From NCBI RefSeq assembly GCF_905220415.1, contig NC_059556.1, forward strand, positions 7,700,501-7,764,500: a stretch of DNA of 64,000 nucleotides, given 5' to 3'. The notes beneath the pieces are model-generated. The model made no database searches. It was not told where the DNA came from and was given only the letters and a program-made list of their open reading frames with translations. The position numbers were made by a program, and so were the translations under genes. Positions 1 to 10,939 of the stretch are shown in pieces; within the stretch, counting starts at the first letter, position 1; each line of letters opens with the position of its first letter. The stretch is from Colias croceus (taxonomy: Eukaryota > Arthropoda > Insecta > Lepidoptera > Pieridae).

Positions 1-1250
1 TCTATATCAAGGTAGTACGGTTGCGGTTTGCTTTTGACAAGATAAGTTCACAGTAAAGTTAAACATGTATTGGTATTCTTTTCCGAGGATAACCGGTGAT
101 TCGTCAAAGTCTAGTATATTTATCGTTTTAGTTGAATTTTATCGAACTAATAGGTTTGGAGATAAATTTACGATTGGCAACGAATGGAAAGGGTTTTATT
201 GTACTGCTTACGTGTGCTTATTGAGAAAGAGTTGTACATTTTCCTATATCGTTTTGTGTTATCAGTTATCTTAATATAGCGCTAAAGAAATTGGTCAGTA
301 ACTAATTTAATAATGTTAAATTCTTCTATTTAAAAGCTTTTTATTAAATGAAATATTTAACATGAAATAATATTAACAAAACTTAGATATATTTCACAAT
401 GTAAATATCTGGATAACTTCACTTTTCCCGCGTAAGTATTTCTTTTATTTTTATTTTAACCCGTTAGTTGCGGAGGACGGTTTAATTTGGCCTGAATTAT
501 TTCATTAAGTCTGTCCGCAAAAGAAACTACAGTTAACTACAGAAAAATTCTAAAAATGTGGTCATTCCTTTATAGAGCAGGCGAGTATTTTTTTAAATGT
601 TTTAATAATGTAAATGAACTTAGGATTCATTTTTAAATAATTGATAGATCAGGGGAAATAAATGTAGAGAGCTGATAAAACATAATGAAAATCAAATTAT
701 ACACACATTATCTAATTTACGCAATGAATAAATCGCGAACGAAGCCACGAGCACAACTTAGTTTCACATAAACCTTACCTCATTACTATGTAACTACACA
801 ATAAAGATACAAATGCAATAAACGGTACAATGTAAACAAAATAAGCTTCAAAAACAGTAACTTCCTAAAATGCAAAGTTTCGTGTCATCAACAAATTCCT
901 AACATTAGTACTAAAATAGTACATCCATTGTGCTTTTATCGCGGGCAAAGTGATCGCCAGACTGTGAAATGTCCTGGTATTTATCAACGTGTGTACAATA
1001 CCGGGAATTTTAAATAAATCAGTTTTGCGAGTTTTCCGCTGACGCGAGTTGTGTTCTTAGGTAGAGGGTTCATGTGTGCGAGATGTAAGTGTACTGACTC
1101 GTATAGTGTTAAACGAGTACCTATAGTAGGAATGTTTAGTACTAGATTTGTTTGTGTACCTATTTTACGAAGGCTTGCAAAATAATACAAATTGCATTCA
1201 TAGTGAACCATTTTAAGTACTTACAACAAGATGACCGGTAAATTTACAAA
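1..1250. other. AT-rich stretch, no gene seen
   Basis: Only short chance open frames are present (69 and 75 codons), with AT-rich composition and no recognisable protein motif. No repeat could be assigned to a family by eye. Confidence 0.6.
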
Positions 1251-1445
1251 TCAATACTAATATTATAAAGCTGAAGAGCTTGTTTGTTTGTTTGAACGCG
1301 CTAATCTCGGGAACTACTGGTCCGATTTGAAAAATTCTTTCGGTGTTAGATAGCTCATTTATCGAGTAAGGCTATAGGCTATATACCATCACGCTACGAC
1401 CAACAGTAGTGGAGCCACGGGGGTGAAACCGCGCGGAGCAGCTAG
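1251..1445 (+). mobile_element. Helitron-like short element, family A
   Basis: The element starts TCAATACTAATATTATAAA just after an A and ends GAGCAGCTAG just before a T, so it obeys the Helitron rule A|TC...CTAG|T without a target duplication. The body contains the phrase GAACGCGCTAATCTCGGGAA. The copies at 32288-32457 (same strand), 27411-27557 and 57387-57550 (opposite strand) belong to the same family. It has no coding capacity and is non-autonomous. Its assignment to Helitrons rests on the termini only. Confidence 0.7.
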
Positions 1446-2501
1446 TGTTAATATAAATAGTAAGTAAGTAGATACATAGGCTAATTTATTTAAATAAACT
1501 GCGAAGGAACATGTACTTACTCATACTTATGTCCTTACATTGTAAGTAATAGTGTGTTAGATTTTACTTTATACAGTAGATGTAGATACACATTTAAAAT
1601 TTAATCGTTTAATTTGTTTAGAAATTATAGAGCCTCCGTTCCCCAAAAGTCACCGTAGTTCCAAAATGTGGAACGTATAAAATAACAGTCAACACGAACG
1701 CAATAATAAGGCCAAGAAACAATAAAATCTTAGGCGTGAAGCAATAAGAAAGACGATATTAATTACCATTAAGGACCAATTCTATTTTGCAAATTTATAC
1801 AACTTTATTCTTCCAGGAGTAAAGATAATTTTCGCCTGGCAAATGTGAATGTTATTTTTGCACGATTGAGCTATCTCCCATACTAAGGGACGGAAGAATG
1901 CCCAAATATATGGTGTTTTAGGTAATTAAATGTCACATAGATCTGAGATTAATGATGTGTTACGACACACGACACTACCTTTATATCTTCCGTGTTATAT
2001 ATCAATTGTATTCATTTGAGAGATCAAACAACAATTCCCTATTTATAGTAGAAAAAGCATTTATTTTCCTAACAAACTTTGTTAGACAATATGGATTAGG
2101 TGTATTTGATTCATAACATTATTTTATTTTAGATAATTTCTTTCTATGTGGTTTAAGCTTTTTATATTTAACGATTTTTGCATATTATCATGATGGATTT
2201 TTATTTGAAAAATTCTTATAAATGAAAAAAGTAGGTACCGCCGAATTATACCATGATAGTTTAAAAGTGCTTCAACTATATTCCACATTTGTATAGAGAC
2301 AAAAAAACAGAAATGCGACTCTTTAATAGATTACATAAAAACGAAATTATATTATATTCTAGGCACTTGCACTATACTACAGTTATTTATTTATATAGCA
2401 CTAAATCTAATATGAATGCTGTATAAATTTAATCACTCAGACCACCCGCAGTGAGGATGTCTTAAGGCGCGAATCTTAAGCAATTAATAATTATTGCATT
2501 G

Positions 2502-2536
2502 ACTTCCGGTCGCTTCCGTTATGGCGGCACTTCCGG
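2502..2536. promoter_or_regulatory. ETS/YY1-like motif cluster, possible promoter
   Basis: Two ACTTCCGG boxes (2502-2509 and 2529-2536; CCGGAAGT on the other strand, the ETS/GABP core) flank ATGGCGGC (2521-2528), a YY1/Pho-type core, all within 35 bp of otherwise AT-rich DNA. This combination is typical of TATA-less housekeeping promoters. No downstream coding exon was recognised on either strand, so it may be a promoter of an unannotated transcript, an enhancer or chance. Confidence 0.35.
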
Positions 2537-3079
2537 GGAGCAATGGTGGACTATATCCTGATATTTACAGCTGGCCGAGTTTGAATTTAGAACTAGCGTT
2601 AACTGGTTTTGTTGACAAGAAAATTAATTTGTTAAATCGTTTGGATTTAGCAATGTAAATTACAAAGTGAGACATTTTGTATGAAAAATAATTGTTTCGT
2701 ATGTCTATAGTATGATCAACACAAATAAACTTTAATCTTGATTCTTGAGACTCGGGCGTATTTTATTGTTTCTGATTTTACTTTGTTTTATCAATTATGT
2801 AACAATAATTAAAATTTACAACGTATTAATCGTGAAAATTTTGAATCGCTGATATTCAAAACATCGTTTTTTCAACGTCATAATTCATTTTGTAATAATA
2901 TATGGTATTGCAAATTAATCACTATCTTAATTTTAAAAATTAATTCCCAAAGACGCACAAATTATTATCAACCAAACTTTATCCTCTACTCCATTTACAC
3001 CAGACGCTCCAACCCTCCAATAATGTATTCTTTCATTGCGTCTTATTATTTGCAAATGGTCTATTTGTCGCGACTTAAC

Positions 3080-3292
3080 CCTTGCAATGCAGATGGGGCC
3101 CAATAGGCCAGGGATTACGCGCCCGACTCAAATCGTCAAACGACGTCATTCGCTTTAAACATCCACAATTTATTGATAAGGACATTGACAGATATTGCCT
3201 TTGGTCTCGTAAAATGCAGGCAGATTAAGGGTAGGCAAATGGGCCCGGTATTTGCAGGTTTCTCATTACGATCGGGTTTTGTGTGATATTGT
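3080..3292. other. GC-richer complex block, candidate conserved non-coding element
   Basis: The block is conspicuously GC-richer and more complex than its flanks, with no open frame running across it. It contains GGGCCCAATAGGCC and GACGTCATT. Blocks of this look in insect gene deserts are often enhancers; that is inference, and only cross-species alignment would decide. Confidence 0.25.
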
Positions 3293-4499
3293 TCGGGATT
3301 TACATAACGGTATGCTGTTTAGGGTTTTGTTTGTTAGCAGTTGTACAAGTTTGTAGATATGTGTAGAACGTATGTGTAGTGTATATGTGTCGTGTGTATG
3401 AATTTATCTAGAGTATTAAGTACAAAATTTCATCTTCATCATGTACAGTAAACTTCAATAATTATAAGTTTTGTATCTTAGAGCGTTATAATATTTGTGC
3501 CTTGAAATTAAACCAATGTTCTTCAATATACTTCTTCTTTTGATATACACAACATTTGCAATATTGTGAATTACCACAAGACATCGTCACAAATATTAAG
3601 TCTTTCATCAAATACCTATTTTTAATACGTTTACCTCTAATATATTATGCAAACTTATCACCATAATCTTTAATACCTTTTTCTTCTACAATATGCTCTG
3701 GATGGTTAATGTCGTCTTAATGAGAAGCGAACTTAGAGACCGGAGACGACAGGAACATATTAATTACCATCTCATATTTTAAAGCATGTCACTGAAATGA
3801 TTAATGCTGGGAACTTTGAAGTTTCTTGTTATACGTAAGTGCATGTAATTTGCATATTTTTTGTCATGTATTTAGTTATATGTAAAAGAAATAGAATAGA
3901 AGAAGAATTTTATCGAAATCATGTAAATACTGGGAAAGATATCGACATAGTCTTTAATATGCCTGAAAAATACGTTGATGAATACTTTTCTTCCTTCGAT
4001 ATATACAGGCGCTTGTGTAATGTCGTTACGTAGCCTGGTTTTATAAAGTAAAATCTCTTTAAATTCGTTAGCTAGTTAGAGACTAGTTTAAACCATTTTT
4101 CAATATACAATGCGGTTGCCTTTCCGACGTTTTCCATAATTTTATTTGAATAAAACTAAGATTTTAATTACCAAGCTGAAATCCCTCGACATTTCCTAGA
4201 TTCTTGACCCAATTATATCGAGGTTAATTAACATGTATTTCACTTAAAAATATGGAACATACCTAAGTATGCTTATACTTGAATTCTTTTGTACGTAAAC
4301 AATATAGGTCAATGATAAATGTATCATTGAAAATATGATGTCCGGAAAATGTTATTTATTTAGATAATTTTTCAGAAACAGTATTTTAATACATTTGCAT
4401 TTTTATTCACTTAAATTGTAGTAGAAGTTGATATAAGAGTTTCCTTCAAGATGCTCACATGATATTTTCTGCAATCGCCAACATATCACTAATTCACTA

Positions 4500-4682
4500 C
4501 ATAGTATAAAACAAAGTCACTTTCTCTGTCCCTATGTCCCTTTGTATGCTTAAATCTTTCAAACTACGCAACGGATTTTGATGCGTTTTTTTTTTGTTGA
4601 TAGAGTGATTTCAGAAGAAGGTTTTACTATATAATTTATTAGGTTTTAGTCAAAGCGGGAGAAGCCGCGGGCGGCAACCTAG
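4500..4682 (+). mobile_element. Helitron-like short element, family E
   Basis: The head reads ATAGTATAAAACAAAGTC, followed by CTCTGTCCCTATGTCCCT and CAACGGATTTTGATGCG. The tail is GC-rich and ends CCTAG|T. Other copies lie at 13936-14050 (partial), 19575-19756, 43596-43776 (opposite strand), 59363-59539 and 61796-61975. The tail resembles the hairpin-CTAG|T end of the other short families here, but the 5' end is not a clean TC. Confidence 0.65.
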
Positions 4683-5270
4683 TTATGTATAAATCACAGA
4701 AGAATTATGAAAAAATGAGCTATCGGACTTTTTTACATGCGACCATAAATTACCCAAATTGCATATATTTCTCGAGAAAATCAAAGCTAATGGAGCTTAA
4801 AGGGCGATTTATTGATATTACACGCATTCACAATAAATAATAAAACGACCAAAGGGTAAGACGCCTTCTATTTTCCATAATAAGTACGAACAACACTGAA
4901 TGGACAAACGGAAGGGGTCTTTTCGACCCCCGGTAATGGAAAAATGCTAAATTTACCGTCAGGAACTGGTCAAGGGTTCTGTTGAGGACGTTGATATTTT
5001 TACCGCTTTTGTGTTTCCTTTGAACTGATTTCTTATAAATATATTATTGTTTAAGTTACAAGCTTATAGCGGTACAGTCAGTCGTATAAGTAATTTATTG
5101 TTAAAAGAAAATATGTGCCGTTCTATTAAATATAGCAATGGCGAAGATTTTAAATATGGTGACATTTATTGTGTGCTTTGTGTTCAATGTTATATCACAG
5201 TATTCCATCATTAGTAATGTCTACAGTTGCTACTTAGCATTTATTCGGCAGATTAAATTTGTTTTATTTA
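4683..5270. other. No gene seen; small GC-richer island
   Basis: No protein or RNA gene is supported. At about 4905-5000 there is a GC-richer island containing GGGGTCTTTTCGACCCCC, a perfect short inverted repeat. Confidence 0.4.
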
Positions 5271-5444
5271 GGGCTGATTTTTCAATCCTCGGTTAAAACT
5301 TATTCGTTGAATAACGTATTAAACTACCATTTCAAAATGTATTCTTATTGCATGCAATTGACAGTTTACAAGTGACATTTTAATATTATCTTGTATTACT
5401 TTATTGGACGGATAAGTTTTATCCAAGCATTGAAAAATCGGCCA
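5271..5444. mobile_element. PIF/Harbinger-like MITE, copy 1
   Basis: The terminal inverted repeats begin GGGCTGATTTTTCAATCC and end with its complement (ATTGAAAAATCGGCC). The flanks read TTA on both sides, consistent with the 3-bp TWA duplication of PIF/Harbinger elements. Related copies are at 20533-20716 and 55993-56109. There is no coding capacity. Confidence 0.7.
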
Positions 5445-6778
5445 TTAAAATATCATTGATTCATTTATTTTATTATGACGATTTATTTTACAGGCAGATA
5501 ATTAAACTCAATCAACAAGATTTGGTGTTGATGGATAGATCCTCGAAATAGAAATACCTGTTATAAAGTTCTTATAACTTGCGCCCACGAATGAATTGAA
5601 GCAAGAGTCTCCGTCGGTCCTTTTGGCCATTTTCCGTACAATAAAACAGCGTTGATTTCGACACGCTTTCAAGGGTTACGCGGTTGAAATGTGGACTTAA
5701 TTTACGATTTATAGAATCACTTTGTTTATGAGTGTATCCTGTATAGTGTATAGTCAATAGTGTATAACACAGTATAGATTTTTTTCATATAATTTATTAT
5801 TTATGTGGTCAATATACCCGATTATTTACTAATGTGTCTAGAGCTTAAATAAGAAGCTGAATACTTTTTTTAAAGTTGATATTATGAGGTTTTGTAGCAT
5901 GAAATACACGAGTGCTACGCTACGCATGTGTGCTGGGTTTACAATAAATTATATTGTGTATGAGTTGGTATTAAATGAACTTATTACTGCATGAAGGTTT
6001 GATTATTTTCTAATAAATTTTCAAATTAAAAATATTAGCTAAGCCCAAATGAACATAACTTACGTGGAGCATTAGCACCATCTACCCAAACAACTTGACA
6101 ATCAAATCCGTTCATTAATCTAAGTGCTATAAATTAGTTACAAGTTAATGTAATCATTCTATACAGATTACTTTTGTCCACTTAATTAATCTACAAAACA
6201 ATTATTTGGCACCCCATTATTCGGACAGTGCTGACCAACAATGGCCCCTCGCAAGGGTATGTTCTTGGGCCCTTTATCAGGTTGCATAATGTATGCAGAT
6301 TGAATTGATAGACGCGGCCCTGTTAATGGACAGTGTATTGTTATTTTAATTGATTGCAGTTGATTCTTAATTGGATTTGGTCCATTTTCATTATGCTTTT
6401 TAAAGGATTGCTCTTTCTGAACTGAGTTATTTGCATGAATTCAATACATATTTGGATTCAAACACTTTACAGTTCAGAAAATGCAATATATTTTAGCAAT
6501 TGTTCTTTCAGAGAGTTGTTAGTAGTAGACTATAGTAGACCTATACACAGGTTTGGTTAAATAAAGTCGTTTTTACATCAACTATTTTTTTTCTAAATCA
6601 ACGGAGGCGCTCAATTCATAATCCTTAAATAGCTACCTTATTATTAAAACAAACACACTTGTTCGTAAATTATTGCCGCATTATAGAAGTATATAAGTTT
6701 ATATACTGCTCTAGCTTAGCTTATAATGTTTATTATCTAGTCGAATAACAGTTATCATCAACCTCATTTAGTTGTTAA
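5445..6778. other. No gene seen; candidate regulatory block
   Basis: No gene is supported. A more complex, GC-richer block at about 6205-6360 contains ATGGCCCCTCGCAAGGG and several TTAATTG/CAATTA homeodomain-type cores. It resembles a conserved non-coding element, but only alignment would show this. Confidence 0.35.
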
Positions 6779-6948
6779 TCTATAATATAAAAATGAATCC
6801 CAAAATGTGTTGGTAAGCGCATAACTTGAGAACGGCTTAACCGATTTCGTTAATTCTTTTTTTATAATATTCCTTGAAGTTCGAAGATGGTTCTTATGTA
6901 GAGAAAACGTGAATATGTACCACGGGCGAAGCCGGCGCGGACCGCTAG
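6779..6948 (+). mobile_element. Helitron-like short element, diverged family
   Basis: The element runs from A|TCTATAATATAAAAATGAA to GGACCGCTAG|T. It obeys the Helitron terminal rule exactly and has a GC-rich hairpin (GGGCGAAGCCGGCGCGG) just upstream of CTAG. The body differs from families A and E. Confidence 0.65.
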
Positions 6949-7324
6949 TAGATAATATAACATACAAGAAGAATTAATACGTACCTTACAGATAACACAC
7001 AGTCGACGACGTCATGTCAATTGACTCTCGAATGTCAGCTTAATTACATAGGATTATTATGAGCAGGTAATTAGTAACATATATTTGATCTCCAATAATT
7101 GAGCTATATGCTCCTGGATAATCAATTTGCTGTACCAATATACTTGAGTTATGACTTACGGTTTAATGATGTCTAGATTGTGTTTGATAAATTATGTACT
7201 ATTAATCTGTATATGGATATAGTATTGAATAATGTTGGTAGGACGATCAATTAATATTATGAATTTGTAATGTGATCCTTTTCTTAGATTTATAGAATTT
7301 GGTAGATAACCTACAATGTTAAGA
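6949..7324. other. AT-rich, nothing recognised
   Basis: No gene, repeat family or motif was recognised on either strand. Confidence 0.5.
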
Positions 7325-7491
7325 TTTTTTAAGCTATTGCACAGCTTCTATCGCTTCTTCTATCGAATCGAGAAATTCCGTAACGAAAAAACCTCACGCT
7401 TCCCACTCCGATGGGCTCGGAGGTGTGGCTTGAAGGCATGCTATGCAATAGCTTTACTGCGGCAGTCCCCGAGTGACACACGTCTTTTTTT
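7325..7491 (-). repeat. Hairpin repeat family K, copy 1
   Basis: Read on the minus strand, the unit starts with an A-run, GACGTGTG and a small palindromic head, continues through a pair of inverted segments (GCTATTGCATAGC type) that can fold into a long hairpin, and ends GCTTAAAAAA. Other copies are 8181-8356, 13766-13935 and 18262-18431. It is about 170 bp with no clean target duplication, and its class is unknown to me. Confidence 0.75.
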
Positions 7492-7726
7492 ATTTTAATT
7501 TATTTAAGAAATGCTTAGAAATACTACTTTGAAGTGAAGTTGCAACAACTATAAAAATGTATGAGAACTTGGAAAAACGCCTCTCAAATATTTTGAGTGT
7601 AGAAATGGTTTCTGTTCCGCTAATATTTAAAAATTATAGTTAAAGATGAGCTCAAAACTACTTAAAATAATATGAAAATGCTTTCTAAGTGTAGCCTATA
7701 TTTAATCCTTTTTGACATAAACTCAA

Positions 7727-7866
7727 AACTCAAACTCAAACATTTATTTATTCAATTAGACTTCTTCGAGAAGCACTTTTGAAACGAAATATTTTTACAT
7801 ATTTTAAACATTTAGATCGATTCGGAAAGCAGTATTCTATGGAGAAGAACTGGCAAGAAACTCCAT
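7727..7866 (-). mobile_element. LINE 3' tail, family I, copy 1
   Basis: On the minus strand the segment ends TTGAATAAATAAATG followed by repeated TTTGAGT units, the microsatellite-like tail of CR1/L2-type non-LTR retrotransposons in Lepidoptera. It is 5'-truncated, starting near TGGAGTTTCTTGCCAG. Other copies are at 44232-44380, 49283-49419, 50073-50133 and 63842-63965. Confidence 0.65.
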
Positions 7867-8180
7867 AACATATATAACATTCCTACTACATAGGTAAAGC
7901 CAACTGATGAGTAGAACTAGTAATAAATAAATCGTCATTTTTTCGAAGAAAAATAGATAAATCTAGAAATATTATGACAAATAGTCGACGCTCCAACGAA
8001 TCAGAATATACACTCAAATAAATAACTTTGCAAGAATTTACATGATATCATTATGTGTCCTGATTAATGATATAGTTCAATTTCATAACCGATTTCTATT
8101 GGAAGTAGGGTGACGGTGATTTATCTCTAAATAAGTTTCTTCATATATCAATCAAATGAAGTGATATTATATTATAAGGT

Positions 8181-8356
8181 TTTTAAGCTTTTGCATAGCT
8201 TCTATCGCGGGCCTTGAGCGAGGGGACCCAATCAAGAAATTCCGTAACGAAAAAACCTCACGCTCCCCACTCCGACGGGCGGAGGTGTGGCTTGAAGGCA
8301 TAGCATGCAATAGCTTTACCGCGGCAGTCCCTGAGTGCCACACGTCGTTTTTTTTT
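8181..8356 (-). repeat. Hairpin repeat family K, copy 2
   Basis: This is the second K copy, in the same orientation as copy 1, 0.7 kb away. It retains the head palindrome and both hairpin arms. One minus-strand frame is open across the whole copy, and the same reading recurs in the other copies, which may be chance in a GC-rich repeat. Confidence 0.75.
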
Positions 8357-8624
8357 AAAACTAAGTACGTTAGTGATGGTAGAGTATTTATAAGAATTGT
8401 CATTATCTTTGCATACGATTGGTTTGTTACATGGATTGTGTTTGGTATTTCATAATAATGTTTAAGCTGAAATTACTCTTCTTTTAAATAACCGGAGCTA
8501 ATAATTATGTTTCGCTTTAAACTATTTGGTACCTAAAAGTTTCTGAATCTATTTTTACACACAGTTTGCTAGCTCTATCAGAATTATGTTTTATTTCCCT
8601 ATTATAAATATTAAAAGTTATATT

Positions 8625-8912
8625 GACTGACCGATACCGATACCGATACCGACCGCTTGGTTGGTAGTGGCCCTGCCATGTCAGAACTCAGAAGTCGTGG
8701 GATCGATTCCCACCCAGGGCAAATATTTGTGTGATGAACATAGATGTTTGCTCTGTGTTTGGGTGTTGAATATCTATATAAGTATTTATTTAAAATTATA
8801 TATGTGTGTTTATCAGCCATCTGGTTTCCATAACACAAGCGAACGCTTAGTATGGGATCAGATTGTGCCGTGTGTGAAAAATTGTCCTTCAAAAAAAATA
8901 AAAATATTTAAA
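8625..8912 (+). mobile_element. tRNA-derived SINE, copy 1
   Basis: A tRNA-like head carries an A box (TTGGTTGGTAGTGG) and a B box (GGATCGATTCCC) in the correct order. It is followed by an unrelated body (ATGTTTGCTCTGTGTTTGGG, CAGCCATCTGGTTTCC) and an A-rich tail. The head resembles a tRNA-Gly/Arg-type molecule. A short (CGATAC)n tract precedes the head. A second copy is at 15501-15775. It cannot encode protein and would rely on LINE reverse transcriptase. Confidence 0.85.
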
Positions 8913-10773
8913 TATTAAATTTTAAAAATCGTTCCACCTCCTCTACACATTTTCAGGCGAAACATTCACAGTCACCCTATCAAAAAAATAATACAATATT
9001 TATCCATTATAAGGATTGCCACGAGAACAATAAATCACATACAGTAGTGACATCCGAGGTTTTGACAAATGGCCTCCAGAAACAAGAGACGGAGAATAAA
9101 TGATGTGTGAAACTTATATCGGGATGATATGAGATTTTCTAATCGTGTTAGTGGAATTTTTTTGGACGAAGGAAACATTAATAAAAATTAAAGCCGTTTT
9201 ACGGATTTTGAACGTTTCGAATAACGAGGAGGAGGCGTCACGTGGTTTCTCTCCTTTAATTTCTATGATTTCATCAACACAGAGATTGATAAAAAATGAA
9301 AAACTGAGTTTGACCTAATTGAAATTGATGAAGTATATCTCTGTAGTTATCAGCATCGCTTCCTCTGTTTAGCCATATGTTATGTATTTTACATTGAATA
9401 TCATTCCATCATTTATTATGAATGTAAAGAATTACGGTCAAAGAAACATGTTGCTTGCACAGCCTCCATTTTCTTGAATTTTATTTTATATTCGATTGAA
9501 CTGTTGGTTCACACGCACGCTTTAAATATCAGAATACACACTGTTACCCAATTCATAGAATAATATATTTTACGTCCTTACTAAATATATTTTATGTATA
9601 GCATTTTGTTTACATTTCATAGGATATACGTCATTTATATCTAGGGTCAAATTATTCTGCATCTAAAACAAAATATGCGTTTTTTTTTGCTTAGTGAGTT
9701 GACTACTATGAATATGTATATGTATAACAATAAAATTAAACTCTTTTTTACCTTAAGCTCGTAGTTTTTATAAAATACCTACTTCTTATATTGTTGCACA
9801 TTTTTCAGAACAGTGTGTATCAATCTTTATTTTAGTGTAAAAACTCAGCAGGGACCCTTTACAAGGGTTTCTTAACTATTTGTTCCCAATAGTTTAGAAG
9901 AGTTTACGATATTAGGAGCACCTGAATAGAGTCTCCTACTGGGCTAATAACTATAAAAACATATTATGAGTCGGTAAAACTATGCAATAAATTGATTGCA
10001 GGTTATATACGTAATGTATTTTTAAAGGAATATCGAAGTATAGTAAGTAAAGTGAACTGTGTTTGTCCTAAAAAATACATTTGCCTCAATATATTAAACG
10101 ATCTATGAGGAACAATCTGTATTTCATTTTCTTTAGGTATTAAATATTTTATAAATTATAAAGTGCAGTTTTATTTAATCCTTGTCATGTTGTTTCTTGT
10201 GGTATATCGCTTTAATCTACATAAACAATCTATGGAATTTTATACCTTTTTCCGTATCTATTACGTTTAAATAAATAAAGAAAACAAACTCAGAAAAACT
10301 ATTGAAAACTTAACAAAACTACACGTGAGAATTGAGCAAATCCACCATCATATTTAAAAATACATCTACAGGGTGGGATCAAAAATGAAAAATGTATTTA
10401 ACTCACAAAACGTAGTAATAAAGCAAAGCTCTATCAATCATAATCACGGCACTATCGCCGCTAGGTCTCAGGTTAGGTTATATCGTCTAGCCGTGATTAA
10501 CGACGTGCTGCCGGTGACAGCTTCTAACTATCCGGTTATACAGGGTGCTTAATGGTGATGAGCTTTTATTTCTTTGTATAGAAAATAATAAAGTAATGTA
10601 AGTAAAGATAAATATGTGTAATTAAAATTATTACAGTAAACTATTAGTGCAATCACTATTTAAAAAAATATTAGTGTAAACACTATAATGTTACTGTATT
10701 TTTTCAAAGACTGCATTTTTAAATTATAAAATGACGCCGCAGCGGATTTAACATTGTGATTGTCATTACAATA
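8913..10773. other. No gene seen; one bracketed hairpin segment
   Basis: No gene is supported. The segment 10367-10547 is bracketed by two direct copies of TACAGGGTG. It contains a perfect 10-bp inverted repeat, TAATCACGGC at 10441-10450 with its partner at 10490-10499, around a GC-richer core. It may be a small transposon remnant. Confidence 0.4.
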
Positions 10774-10939
10774 TCCTACTAATAATATATACCTAAATTC
10801 GAAAGTTTGTGTGGATGGATGGATGGATGGATGACTGTAACTCTTTCACGAAAAAACTACTGAACCGATTACAATGAAATTTAGTATGTATGCGGGTTTT
10901 TCTTTGAAAAGACTAGCGAAGCCGCGGGCGGAAATCTAG
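10774..10939 (+). mobile_element. Helitron-like short element, family F
   Basis: The element runs from A|TCCTACTAATAATATATAC to GCGGGCGGAAATCTAG|T, matching the Helitron terminal rule, with a GC-rich hairpin before CTAG. It contains a (GGAT)n tract near 10810-10831 and the phrase ACTGAACCGATTACAATG. It is related to 25684-25900 and 33147-33304. Confidence 0.7.

Larger units (their letters stand above)
1446..4499. other. Non-coding stretch with candidate regulatory islands
   Basis: No protein gene is supported. Two islands stand out from the AT-rich background: an ETS/YY1-like cluster near 2500 and a GC-richer block at 3080-3292, listed separately. A 64-codon frame at 3839-4033 has mixed composition but no recognisable domain and no good splice frame, so it is not called. 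Confidence 0.5.

Noticed and set aside
3839..4033. 64-codon plus-strand frame with some charged, protein-like composition
   Set aside because: No recognisable domain, no in-phase partner exon found, and no codon or conservation evidence.
8661..8730. tRNA-like sequence that could be a tRNA gene
   Set aside because: The arms do not form a proper cloverleaf, and the same sequence with a shared body and tail recurs at 15501; it is the head of a SINE.
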